Position numbers and translations under genes: made by a program. The notes beneath the pieces were generated by a model. It had not been told where the DNA came from. It saw nothing but the letters and a program-made list of their open reading frames with translations, and searched no databases. From Thermoproteota archaeon (lineage in GTDB: Archaea > Thermoproteota > Methanomethylicia > Methanomethylicales > Methanomethylicaceae): 33,222 nucleotides of DNA. The stretch is from assembly GCA_030055575.1 (NCBI GenBank), contig JASFYL010000009.1, positions 1 through 33,222 of the forward strand, read 5' to 3'. Below, one piece after another: positions 7,624 through 15,067 of this stretch (position 1 is the first letter of the stretch; each line of letters begins with the position of its first letter).

Positions 7624-8304
7624 TTGCAGGATTCGATCGGAAGGGACGTCCAGATTGTCGATTGCCGGGAATCTATGGGCATAGGCGAAGGTGGGGGTCT
7701 TGCCCAGCGCGGTACGATCTCGGAGTCCGAAAGCTTCGAAGTAGTTGCTGTAGCGATGTCTCCCTCGAAGCGGCACATAACAAAGCCTATCTGCGAGATC
7801 ACCTATGGGTTGAGGGAGCAGGGGATACGTACCAGCGTGCTTGTACTGGAGTCCGGGGCGGGTGTCCCTCCCGACTCCCCTTACGGGGGGGCCCCTGGCG
7901 GGTCTATGGCAGGAATCAACGAGAAGGAAGTCTTCCAGATCAGAAGGTTCAAGCTTGCTTTGATGCACCTCGGTGGCATAAGCGGTCATGTAGTACACAA
8001 GGCTAAGTCTTTCTTGAGGTATGTTGACATACCTGCTATTATAGTGTGCGAGGCACCCGTAGACTATGAGGACTTTGCCAAAGTCGGCATAATCACCAGG
8101 CTTGTACGCCCGCCCCCCGGAAAGGTGGAGTGCGCAGGGGTAATACTAGACCTCGTCACTGGGGTGGTCAGGGGTGTAAGCTGCCCGAGGGACAAGCTGA
8201 ATGAGATAGTGATAAAAGTAAAGTTCTGGCTGAGTAAGATCAGCGCTGATGAAGTGATGCTTGGGAGGAACGAGATTGGCAAAGGTATTCATATTCCCGC
8301 CTAA
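7624..8304 (+). CDS. mcrC: Methyl-coenzyme M reductase operon protein C
   Basis: McrC is part of the MCR activation complex (component A3a). The diagnostic motifs are IVDCRESMGIGEGGGLAQRG near the N-terminus, AMSPSKRHITKPICEITYGL, a Gly-rich GVPPDSPYGGAPGG, IIVCEAPVDYEDFAKVGI and GVSCPRDKLNEI. The cysteines in DCRE, PICE, VCEA and SCPR are likely functional (inference: cluster or F430-related chemistry). The ORF track starts at GTG 7615, overlapping the mcrD stop. A TTG at 7624 with AGGTGA 6 nt upstream gives MQDSIGRDVQIVDCRE, which fits the usual short N-terminus better, and is used here. A C-terminal tail of about 20 residues (DEVMLGRNEIGKGIHIPA) extends past the usual end and overlaps the mmp5 start. 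Confidence 0.92.
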   Translation: MQDSIGRDVQIVDCRESMGIGEGGGLAQRGTISESESFEVVAVAMSPSKRHITKPICEITYGLREQGIRTSVLVLESGAGVPPDSPYGGAPGGSMAGINEKEVFQIRRFKLALMHLGGISGHVVHKAKSFLRYVDIPAIIVCEAPVDYEDFAKVGIITRLVRPPPGKVECAGVILDLVTGVVRGVSCPRDKLNEIVIKVKFWLSKISADEVMLGRNEIGKGIHIPA

Positions 8305-8740
8305 CAGCCTAATCCTCTATGATCTGGTGACGCGCGAGGGTCATAAGCCCTTAGGTCTGGGCGAGGAGGTATCAAAGAACCTCTCCAAGCCGGAGATCGA
8401 CTCCCCCCCTATGAACATAACCCCTGAGTTTCCGAGGCGTGGACTGAAGTACGCGGCGATAGAGGTCCCTTCAGGGGTGAGGGGCAGGCTGGCACTGATT
8501 GGGCCCCTTATCGAGGAGGCAGACGCAGCCATAGTCGTTGAGGATCCCGAGGCACTGTTCGGATGCGCTAGCTGCGGCAGGACAAACGAGTTCATCCGAT
8601 ACATAATTAAGCGGAAGGGCCTCCCAGTGGTTACCGTTCCCTACCCCAGAACAGAGGAGGATGCGAAGATAATGGTGTCCAAAATAAGGTCATTCCTGAA
8701 ATCTTTGGGTGATAAGAATGGTATGCCTAGTGGTAGATGA
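8276..8740 (+). CDS. mmp5: Methanogenesis marker protein 5
   Basis: The product (about 154 residues) is assigned to Mmp5 from the start AKVFIFPPNSLILYDLV, the central IDSPPMNITPE and AAIEVPSGVRGRLALIGPLI segments, and a CASCGRTNE CxxC motif. Mmp5 is restricted to organisms with MCR and its role is not known; the CxxC could bind a metal. The TTG at 8276 is preceded by GGGAGG at good spacing and gives the expected N-terminus, so it is preferred over the TTG at 8261 in the ORF track. It overlaps the mcrC end by 29 nt and the following winged-helix gene by 23 nt, which implies coupled translation. Confidence 0.82.
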   Translation: MAKVFIFPPNSLILYDLVTREGHKPLGLGEEVSKNLSKPEIDSPPMNITPEFPRRGLKYAAIEVPSGVRGRLALIGPLIEEADAAIVVEDPEALFGCASCGRTNEFIRYIIKRKGLPVVTVPYPRTEEDAKIMVSKIRSFLKSLGDKNGMPSGR

Positions 8741-9224
8741 TGATAGACTCGCAGGAACCTGTAGCGCTCTCTTGGACGAAAAGTCCAGAGAAGTACTGCT
8801 GTCCCTTCAAAAGGGTCCGCTTACCCTCGACCAGTTGTCCGAGATGCTTATAATAAGCAAGAAAGACGCGAAGGACCGCATAGAGCGCCTCACTGAAGCG
8901 AAGCTGGTCAGGAGGACTCCTGGGATAGCAGGAGGTCCAGACCTATACTCGCTAGAGTTCTCCATGGAGATAGAAGGAGCATGCCCAGATCAGTCCCTGG
9001 TCGAAGAGCTGTACCAAGAGATCGGCAACTCCTTCTTCTCTTTCCTAGAGAAGAACTCTGATAAAATATCTGCACTCTGCGACTCTATGGGAGCTTCCCT
9101 CGGAAGGGCAGTGGAACAAGTATTTCTCAGCTCAGTCTCGAGGGTGGTGAAGGATCTTCAGATCGAGATTAATGAAGAGGACAGGCGGCTTAGCGCCCAC
9201 CTCGGCACAATCCAGCCTACATGA
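8718..9224 (+). CDS. Winged-helix protein, possible regulator of the MCR-activation operon
   Basis: The product (about 168 residues) has a winged helix-turn-helix of ArsR type at about residues 20-70: DEKSREVLLSLQKGPLTL, DQLSEMLIISKKDAKDRIER, LTEAKLVRRT. The C-terminal half (QSLVEELYQEIGNSFFSFLEKN and SVSRVVKDLQIEINEE) is helical and may mediate dimerisation. No metal-binding site is obvious. ATG 8718 is chosen over GTG 8709 because GGTGAT precedes it. The start lies inside mmp5, so it belongs to the mcrD-mcrC-mmp5 operon. I do not recognise a named family; autoregulation of the divergent MCR-activation operons is an inference from position. Confidence 0.75.
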   Translation: MVCLVVDDDRLAGTCSALLDEKSREVLLSLQKGPLTLDQLSEMLIISKKDAKDRIERLTEAKLVRRTPGIAGGPDLYSLEFSMEIEGACPDQSLVEELYQEIGNSFFSFLEKNSDKISALCDSMGASLGRAVEQVFLSSVSRVVKDLQIEINEEDRRLSAHLGTIQPT

Positions 9225-9498
9225 ACCTCTTCAGCATCTCGTTCATCTTTTTTACAATAAACTCCTGCGCCTTTTCGAGGCTCTCCCTGCTCCCCACCAG
9301 TATCCATGCCATTGGGGCCGCCTCATTCTCCCCGATCCCTGGGACTCTGACTTCTCTCTCTCTTAGCTCTACCCCGAAAGTATTGACTGCCTCTGCTATC
9401 ACCGAATACGGAGTCCCAGCTGGGACCGGCAGACAGTAGATCCCATCCTCTCTTTCCCCTCTCTCTCTTCCCACATCCTCGCGGTCTCTATTCCCCAT
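9217..9498 (-). CDS. Small unknown protein, possibly frameshifted at its 5' end
   Basis: The 93-residue ORF encodes a basic-acidic start (GNRDREDVGRERGERED) followed by an ordered part (GIYCLPVPAGTPYSVIAEAV, AAPMAWILVGSRESLEKAQE) ending in a helix. The ordered part looks like a small alpha/beta domain; I do not recognise it. The gene converges on the winged-helix gene with an 8-nt overlap. The start is doubtful. Upstream in another frame there is a coding-like stretch (LQAFRLSEKEINRSQLILEL, then WGIETARMWEERE) that runs into a purine-only tract at about 9440-9475, where one indel would join it to this frame. Either the gene is longer and frameshifted, or the upstream similarity to coding sequence is chance. 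Confidence 0.55.
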   Translation of the reverse strand: MGNRDREDVGRERGEREDGIYCLPVPAGTPYSVIAEAVNTFGVELREREVRVPGIGENEAAPMAWILVGSRESLEKAQEFIVKKMNEMLKRFM

Positions 9499-9682
9499 AA
9501 TTCAAGGATCAACTGACTTCGGTTTATCTCCTTTTCGGAAAGTCTGAATGCCTGGAGTGTTCGGTTATTGTATGCCGAGATCGTTCTGTCTTTCTTTTTG
9601 TTCTGGCAGCGTCCCCACCATCCCGCGGCGCCTAATTCGGTGGCGCTCTACTGATCAGCGCAAGACCCCTTCATTCGATCCG

Positions 9683-10258
9683 CTATCTGCTCGGGTTAAA
9701 TAGGACCTCGCGTAGTAGATCACTTATCTCGGCATCGTGGATCTCATCAATTAATTTTCCCACCTCTGATTCGCAGGAATCCAGGATGTCCGACACCTCA
9801 AAACCTCTTTTGCGGTATTCTTCCGCCTGTCTTAGCGTTGCTAGCAAATCTGCCAATTTTACTATCTTTGCTTCGATAGTCTTTCTCGATATGTACTCGG
9901 AGAAGAGTTCCAACAGCCCATCCCACCTTTCCCCGATATCCCGAAGCAATTCAAATTCTATCCTCTCCTTCTCTTCCTGTCCCAACACCTTAGACAGGTT
10001 CTTCGGCATGTCTCCGGAAATCGCCTCCGCCAAGTCGTGGATCATTCCCATCAAAATCATTTTTTTTCCGTCTACCTTGTCTTCCTTCGAGGAAAGGCGT
10101 AGGGTAATGAGGCTGAGGATCGCTGTGACCTTGAAGGTATGCCCGGCTATGGTCTCCGCTTCGAAACGAGGGACCCCCCTCTGGAGCCATCCAGTCCTGG
10201 GGATGTTCTCCAAAACAGAAAATATATGCAAAATCCTCTTGGTTTCCACACTTACCAC
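9683..10258 (-). CDS. HD-domain phosphohydrolase (YfbR/HDDC2-like 5'-deoxynucleotidase)
   Basis: This 191-residue protein has the layout of YfbR/HDDC2-type HD hydrolases: RTGWLQRGV, then ETIAGHTFKV (first His), MIHDLAEAISGDMP (HD pair) and KLADLLATL (last Asp). These residues bind a divalent metal, and relatives remove phosphate from deoxynucleoside 5'-monophosphates; the substrate here is not shown. The start is a GTG at 10258; a TATA-like TTTTAAATAG on the minus strand near 10280-10290 would place transcription start almost at that codon, so the message may be leaderless. A GTG three codons in has AGGTGG upstream and is an alternative. It is the only gene in its transcription unit. Confidence 0.85.
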   Translation of the reverse strand: MVSVETKRILHIFSVLENIPRTGWLQRGVPRFEAETIAGHTFKVTAILSLITLRLSSKEDKVDGKKMILMGMIHDLAEAISGDMPKNLSKVLGQEEKERIEFELLRDIGERWDGLLELFSEYISRKTIEAKIVKLADLLATLRQAEEYRKRGFEVSDILDSCESEVGKLIDEIHDAEISDLLREVLFNPSR

Positions 10259-10278
10259 CTTGATGACTCTCGAGCGTT

Positions 10279-10292
10279 TCTATTTAAAAGCA
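10279..10292 (-). promoter_or_regulatory. TATA-like box for the HD phosphohydrolase gene
   Basis: The minus strand reads GCTTTTAAATAGAAA here, about 25 nt before the GTG at 10258. The spacing is right for an archaeal promoter with a leaderless message. The rest of the 10259-10454 gap shows no gene. Confidence 0.5.
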
Positions 10293-10454
10293 ACTCCAGA
10301 ACTCGTGTCAATGATCTCCAGGTAAGTGGGTGCTGATCTACCGAATAATCTAGCGAGGGTCCTTTGGATTCAGATGCTCCATGTTTATCTCGAACGAATG
10401 AGGTGAGGGTAAGGAGCAGACGCTCGCCCTAGATGCTGCCATTGATTTACCCTT

Positions 10455-11717
10455 CTATTTGCTGTTACCTCCCCTCCTTATCTCTCCAATGATCTCTTTG
10501 GCCCTCGAAAGCCTGATGTTCTTCTCAGCTATCATGATCTGAGCAACTTTTTCGATCTCTATACCCTCTGCTCCAGCCATCACGGCGATATTCCTGGAAT
10601 GCAGCCTCATGTGCCCCTTCTGTATCCCTTCGCTCACCAGTGCCCTTAGCGCGGCAAAGTTTTGGGCAAGCCCAACGGCACACATCACCTCGGCGAGCTC
10701 GTTCGCCCCGCCCACGCCGAGGATTTTCAATGCCACCTGGGCTACCGGATGCACCTTGGTAGCGCCCCCAACAGTCCCGACGGCTAACGGCAACTCAAGC
10801 TCTCCCACTAGATCGCCATGCTCGTCCCTCCGCCATCTTGATAGGGGCTTATATCCGCCCGAGAGCGCAGCGTAGGCATGAGCACCAGCCTCTACCGCCC
10901 TTGCGTCGTTTCCTGTAGCGATGGCTACGGCGGTAATACCGTTCATGATGCCCTTGTTGTGGGTCACAGCCCTATAAGGGTCTGACAGGGCAAAGTCATA
11001 AGCCGCCAGAACCCCCTCGACCACTTCCTCTCCTATGCGGTCTCGCCTGTATACCACGCTCGCTCTGGAGATTCTCTCTGTAGCTAGGTTGGAGATTATC
11101 CTTAGGAGGCTCCTCCCGCCCGTCAGCTCTTCGAGCTTCGGCGCAATCCCCTCTGCTATTGTGTTGATTGCGTTGGCTCCCATCGCATCTCTGCAGTCAA
11201 CATAGAGTTCGACAACCAGCATTTTGCGGGGTGAGTCATAAGCCTTGACTCCGATGTCAATCGCCCCCCCGCCCAGCTTTGGGAGAGACCCTGCGTATGC
11301 GTTCGCCTCATCGAGGATCTCCTTTCTTGCGGAGAGCACATTCCTTGCGCTACCTTCGAGGTCTTCCAAACCGATAATCTGAACCTGTCCTCGCACTATG
11401 GGTCTGGTGCTGGTTGCGATGAACCCGTCTGGAAGAGCAAGCTTAGCGGCATGGCTCGCCGCCGCAACAACCGACGCCTCTTCAGTTGCCATGGGCACAA
11501 GGTAATCCCTGCCGTTCACTCGAAAGTTCGTTGCAATGCCCAGGGGAAGCTGGAACATCCCTATTACGTTCTCGACCATCGTATTGGCTAGTTCGATAGG
11601 GAGCCCCTCCCTCAGCTTACTGAGGTCCTCTTCGCTTAGCCCGGCTATTTTCTTGACAATCTCGAGCCTTTCTTGTAATCCCATCCTGTAAAAACCGCTG
11701 ATCGCTGGTTTATCCAC
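10455..11717 (-). CDS. 3-hydroxy-3-methylglutaryl-CoA reductase, class II (bacterial type)
   Basis: This enzyme reduces HMG-CoA to mevalonate, the committed step to archaeal isoprenoid lipids, or can run the reverse reaction in mevalonate-degrading bacteria. It is class II: MVENVIGMFQLPLGIATNFR, PMATEEASVVAAAS (catalytic Glu), AVTHNKGIMNG (catalytic Lys), ATGNDARAVEAGAHAYA (catalytic Asp) and GHMRLHSRNIAV (catalytic His). The usual class I enzyme of most archaea is not present in the window. About 420 residues, soluble, with no membrane part. The TTG at 11723 overlaps the GT4 stop; a GTG at 11717 has GGTGAT 5 nt upstream and is preferred. Transcribed last in the operon coiled-coil protein-GT4-HMGR. 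Cofactor preference cannot be read with certainty. Confidence 0.93.
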   Translation of the reverse strand: MDKPAISGFYRMGLQERLEIVKKIAGLSEEDLSKLREGLPIELANTMVENVIGMFQLPLGIATNFRVNGRDYLVPMATEEASVVAAASHAAKLALPDGFIATSTRPIVRGQVQIIGLEDLEGSARNVLSARKEILDEANAYAGSLPKLGGGAIDIGVKAYDSPRKMLVVELYVDCRDAMGANAINTIAEGIAPKLEELTGGRSLLRIISNLATERISRASVVYRRDRIGEEVVEGVLAAYDFALSDPYRAVTHNKGIMNGITAVAIATGNDARAVEAGAHAYAALSGGYKPLSRWRRDEHGDLVGELELPLAVGTVGGATKVHPVAQVALKILGVGGANELAEVMCAVGLAQNFAALRALVSEGIQKGHMRLHSRNIAVMAGAEGIEIEKVAQIMIAEKNIRLSRAKEIIGEIRRGGNSK

Positions 11718-11719
11718 GA

Positions 11720-12988
11720 TCAATCACCACTGCCAGAGCCGTATTTGAGTATGTTTGAGTAGAGCTGTATGTGGTCATCTGCCCCCCGCTTTGTAGAGAA
11801 ATGCTTTTCGTAAATTTCCTTGCTCCTCCTGCCCATCTCCTCGGCTAGGATTGGGTTTTTAATTATGTGCTTGATCGCACCTGCAAGGGATCCTGGATCG
11901 TTCGGTCTGACCAAGTACCCGTTGATTCCAGGCCAGATCTGGCTCGGGATCCCTCCTACTGCAGTACCTATCACTGGTTTCCCAAACGCCATCCCTTCAG
12001 AAATCGCAAGTCCGAACCCTTCATGTAGGGACGGGAGTACTACAAGGTCACACTCCTTATACGCAGCCATAAGCAGCTCGCGGTCGATCGCCCCAGCCAA
12101 AATCACCCTCCCCCCATAAATTGGTTGGTTAGCCCTCTCGCGGAGCTCACTCCTGTATTCCTCTTTGTCTTTAACCCTCAAAATATCCTTACTAAAAGAA
12201 CCATTTCCTATGAAGACAAGCCTGTAACGAAAGTCTAGCTTTGCTGCAGCCTCCAGAAGAATGTCCTGCCCTTTGAATCTGTCTATCCTAGCAACACAAA
12301 TGATCAGTTTCTCATCCCAACCTATCCCAAACTTCTCCCTGAAACTGAGTTTGGGCTCCTCGACATCTATGAACGGGGGTATCACCGTTACCCTGTCAAA
12401 GGGAATACCTGACTTTATTGCTGCACTAACGTAGTGCTTGGTAGAGAAGACAGAGCTGGCGCAGTGGCTTATGTGTCTGATTACAAACTCCCTCCAATCG
12501 TGGTGTATCTCCTCAGTGAATGGTATGTGCCAGGTGAAAACTAGGGGCAAATGTATGCCTTTGAGGAGCGCCACGCTCGAAAGTAGCTGGAAGTCGTGGA
12601 CATGTATGATATCGGGATCTTCCGATCTGATCACCTCCAAAATCCTCTTATGAAATGCCTCGTTGACCTTGATATAATCGTTGAAACCGTATAGGTGTTT
12701 GTTGTAAAAAGTCTCTAATGGGACTTTCTTGTTATGGAAGACCTTTAGAACGATCTCCTTGAATTCTGTATACCCCTGCAGGGTCTCCTTCCCAAACTCA
12801 CCCTCTGCAGGGACCCTGAATACCTTGAACCCTGCAATTGACTCGATCGCTTTCCCCCTTGGGGGCTTCATGTTAACGAAAACCACCTCGTGACCTAGCT
12901 CCTTCAACCTTCTCCCTAGCCATGCCAAGTAGTAGGAAACCCCGCCGGTGCTGGGTAAGAATGACTGACTTGCGTACAATATCTTCAT
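11720..12988 (-). CDS. Glycosyltransferase family 4 (GT-B fold)
   Basis: This protein of about 422 residues transfers a sugar from a nucleotide-sugar donor to an unknown acceptor. The N-terminal Rossmann domain starts MKILYASQSFLPSTGGVSYY with a glycine-rich acceptor loop; PDIIHVHDFQLL and LVFTWHIPF follow. The C-terminal donor domain has LIICVARIDRFKGQD, LVVLPSLHEGFGLAISEGMA (with the E-x7-E type motif) and FGKPVIGTAVGG. The ATG at 12988 overlaps the upstream stop in an ATGA, so the 22 extra N-terminal residues in the ORF track are rejected. There are no membrane segments. Its place between a coiled-coil protein and HMG-CoA reductase hints at a glycolipid or prenyl-lipid-linked glycan, but this is inference. 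Confidence 0.88.
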   Translation of the reverse strand: MKILYASQSFLPSTGGVSYYLAWLGRRLKELGHEVVFVNMKPPRGKAIESIAGFKVFRVPAEGEFGKETLQGYTEFKEIVLKVFHNKKVPLETFYNKHLYGFNDYIKVNEAFHKRILEVIRSEDPDIIHVHDFQLLSSVALLKGIHLPLVFTWHIPFTEEIHHDWREFVIRHISHCASSVFSTKHYVSAAIKSGIPFDRVTVIPPFIDVEEPKLSFREKFGIGWDEKLIICVARIDRFKGQDILLEAAAKLDFRYRLVFIGNGSFSKDILRVKDKEEYRSELRERANQPIYGGRVILAGAIDRELLMAAYKECDLVVLPSLHEGFGLAISEGMAFGKPVIGTAVGGIPSQIWPGINGYLVRPNDPGSLAGAIKHIIKNPILAEEMGRRSKEIYEKHFSTKRGADDHIQLYSNILKYGSGSGD

Positions 12989-14619
12989 TTGGCGCCCACT
13001 GCCCTCACATACGACAGCTGGAAGTCGTTTATAACCCGCATAGTCCTCAGGCACTCGGCTGCCGTAATTATCCTGTTCCTGTTCTCTGGAGACAATAAGT
13101 CAAAGGTTTCCCTCGCTTTGAAAAGCATTGTCGAGAGCAACTCCCAATTGCCCTCGATATACCTCAGACCGTTCCTTACTAGCGATGTCGCCCTAACGCT
13201 CTCGACCTTCCCCTTTTCACTGAAAAAGATTTGGGGCTCCACTGCGTCGAACTTGCCCTCGGTTGAGAAGAGATAAAATGGAATCTGGAGGAGACTGACT
13301 TCCTCCTTCGATTCTCCTTCGTCGTTTAGCATGAATGACTCGATATTCCAGCAGTCGCTCTTTACTTTACAGAGTATGAACTCCAGATATTGCCTCTCTC
13401 TTTCGAACTTGAGTCTCTCGTTTGCCTCTTGGGCTCTTATTTCAATGAGACCTCGCTCTTTCTCCTCGCTCAAGTTCAAGAGCTGCCTGACCAGCGCCTC
13501 CCTCCTCCCGGTGAAGCACTTGTGGAGGTTGTTGAGTTCATCCTCCTCCTTTGCAGGGAGGAGCCTCTCCTTTTCAAGTATGGTTTTAATCTCTTCATCG
13601 GTTCTATTTGCCTCATCCCTGAGCCTTCCTATCTCTGTAGAGATCTCGTTGAATCTCTTGACACAGCCCTCCAATCCATTGCTGAGCTTCCAGAGTTCCC
13701 TGCTATGTTTCTCCCTGGATCTTACGCTCTCATTGACCTTGCTAGGTAAGTCCCCTGCCTCCAGCACCTCGACCTTATTCTTTTCGATTGCCTCTCGCAG
13801 ACGGTCAATCCTCTTTGATATCGACTTTTTTTGAGAAAGGATCTTCTCCTTTTCAGCCTCAAGCTCGTTAACCTTTGTTCTCAAATCAGCCGCCTTCCTT
13901 TCAAGCACTTCCCTCTCCTGCCTGAGTTCTTCTCTCCTTTTAGCAAAATTCATCTTGAGCTCCTTTGCAACGGCTCTCTCTTTGTAGGTCTCAATGCCCT
14001 CGATCTCAAGGTTCTTCAGCGAGATCTTCTTGTCAAAGTCCTCGAGAATGGACCTGTACTCTTCAGCGAGCTCGAGCTGAACCTTGTTGTGCCGGTCGTT
14101 GAGGGATGCGAGTTCCTTCTCCAACAACCCGATCACACCTCTGTTCGAGTCTAGAATATTCTTTATCCGGAGGGCTATCTTCTGGGCATCCTCCTTTGAG
14201 ACTGCTGGGGGCAGGGCTATTCCGTTGCGCACACCCTCCACGGAGGAGGAATTTTCATTCCAGGTCCTGAGCCAAGGGCATAGGTCGGTGCCTAGAATGG
14301 GCAGTACGTACATCTTTGAGACGAGCCCCTCTTCAGACAAGCTGTCCTCGTAGAGGTACGTCTGGTTCATGCCGAGCCCATCGACAGGGATTATGTGCCC
14401 CTCGCACCTGACGAGGTAGAGTGGATAATAGATCCTGAATATAAAATCCGTCCGGCGCCCTTCTTCTCTAAACACTTTGAGGGCGCTTGTCCATCTTCTC
14501 CTTAGTGCACCAGATGCTTCTAGGATCGCGATCACATCGCTAAGGTCGGGAGTTAGAGCCCTTGTAATGCCGTCCTTGTCTTTTGCGTAGGCAAAGTTCA
14601 GCAGAAATATCGTCATCAC
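12985..14619 (-). CDS. Large coiled-coil protein of unknown function
   Basis: This 544-residue protein has an N-terminal folded domain (about 1-140, including FIFRIYYPLYLVRCEGHIIP and YVLPILGTDLCPWL), a long coiled coil of about 250 residues (for example KRREELRQEREVLERKAADL and KKSISKRIDRLREAIEKNK) and a C-terminal folded part of about 130 residues (for example FILCKVKSDCWNIESFML). Heptad-rich Glu/Lys/Leu content is obvious. The N-terminal MMTIFLLNFAYA looks like a strand rather than a signal peptide. GAGGTG directly precedes the ATG. It leads the operon with GT4 and HMG-CoA reductase and overlaps GT4 by an ATGA. I do not recognise the family; SMC/Rad50 features (Walker motifs) are absent, so it is not an ATPase of that type. 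Confidence 0.8.
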   Translation of the reverse strand: MMTIFLLNFAYAKDKDGITRALTPDLSDVIAILEASGALRRRWTSALKVFREEGRRTDFIFRIYYPLYLVRCEGHIIPVDGLGMNQTYLYEDSLSEEGLVSKMYVLPILGTDLCPWLRTWNENSSSVEGVRNGIALPPAVSKEDAQKIALRIKNILDSNRGVIGLLEKELASLNDRHNKVQLELAEEYRSILEDFDKKISLKNLEIEGIETYKERAVAKELKMNFAKRREELRQEREVLERKAADLRTKVNELEAEKEKILSQKKSISKRIDRLREAIEKNKVEVLEAGDLPSKVNESVRSREKHSRELWKLSNGLEGCVKRFNEISTEIGRLRDEANRTDEEIKTILEKERLLPAKEEDELNNLHKCFTGRREALVRQLLNLSEEKERGLIEIRAQEANERLKFERERQYLEFILCKVKSDCWNIESFMLNDEGESKEEVSLLQIPFYLFSTEGKFDAVEPQIFFSEKGKVESVRATSLVRNGLRYIEGNWELLSTMLFKARETFDLLSPENRNRIITAAECLRTMRVINDFQLSYVRAVGAK

Positions 14620-14635
14620 CTCTAAACCGTACCCG

Positions 14636-14652
14636 TCCTATTTAATCCGATC
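14636..14652 (-). promoter_or_regulatory. TATA-like box for the coiled-coil/GT4/HMGR operon
   Basis: The minus strand reads CGGATTAAATAGGAC here, 17-30 nt before the ATG at 14619. Between this box and the Rpo12 promoter (14653-14869) I see no convincing gene. Confidence 0.5.
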
Positions 14653-14869
14653 TTTTTTATCCTTAACGGACAACCTCTCAAGGGTCTGGGGCATCCTACG
14701 CTTTTCTGATTTCTGTCGGGATCTTGCCCAAGCGGGCATCCGGCCGAACCTTCTCCAGTTTACTGCCGCTTCGCTAATGCTGGATCGTCTGTGGTGACGA
14801 TAATTGACTGATATTCTATAATCCGCTCTTCAGCGAACTGCTTACTTGCGTTGACCTACTGGGACGCGT

Positions 14870-14884
14870 AATGCTTTTTAACAA
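14870..14884 (+). promoter_or_regulatory. TATA-like box for rpo12
   Basis: GTAATGCTTTTTAACAAGG lies about 35-40 nt before the Rpo12 ATG, the expected distance for an archaeal promoter with a short leader. Confidence 0.5.
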
Positions 14885-14914
14885 GGCTTGATTATCGAGT
14901 AGCAGGTGCCACCT

Positions 14915-15061
14915 ATGGCAAATTATCTGTGCGAAAAATGTGGTAAGGTTATCAAAAGCGAAGACCTGATCGGTCTTCCCGGCATAAGGTGTCCGTCGTG
15001 CAGCCACAGGATCCTCTACAAGTCCAGATCGCCCATAATAAGGGAGATTCGAGCCCGCTGA
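14915..15061 (+). CDS. rpo12: DNA-directed RNA polymerase subunit P (Rpo12)
   Basis: This 48-residue gene is too short for the ORF track and lies opposite a shadow ORF. The product starts MANYLCEKCGKVIKSEDL, followed by GIRCPSCSHRILYKSRSP and IIREIRAR. The CxxC...CxxC zinc ribbon and the basic RILYK-RSP tail are diagnostic of Rpo12/RpoP (RPB12 homologue), which sits at the Rpo3/Rpo10 platform of archaeal RNA polymerase. GGTG lies about 6 nt before the ATG. In many archaea this gene follows the L37Ae ribosomal protein gene; here it stands alone between a divergent coiled-coil gene and a convergent agmatinase gene. Confidence 0.93.
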   Translation: MANYLCEKCGKVIKSEDLIGLPGIRCPSCSHRILYKSRSPIIREIRAR

Positions 15062-15067
15062 GGTATC

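Noticed and set aside
7521-8006. 161-codon ORF overlapping mcrD and mcrC in another frame
   Set aside because: McrC motifs are unambiguous in the annotated frame.
13331-14154. Plus-strand ORFs (107-167 codons) opposite the coiled-coil gene
   Set aside because: Low-complexity Ser/Leu-rich translations caused by Glu/Lys-rich codons on the other strand.
14780-14840. Possible C/D-box small RNA (GTGACGA ... CTGA) before rpo12
   Set aside because: Box C is imperfect, spacing is poor and no guide target could be tested by eye.
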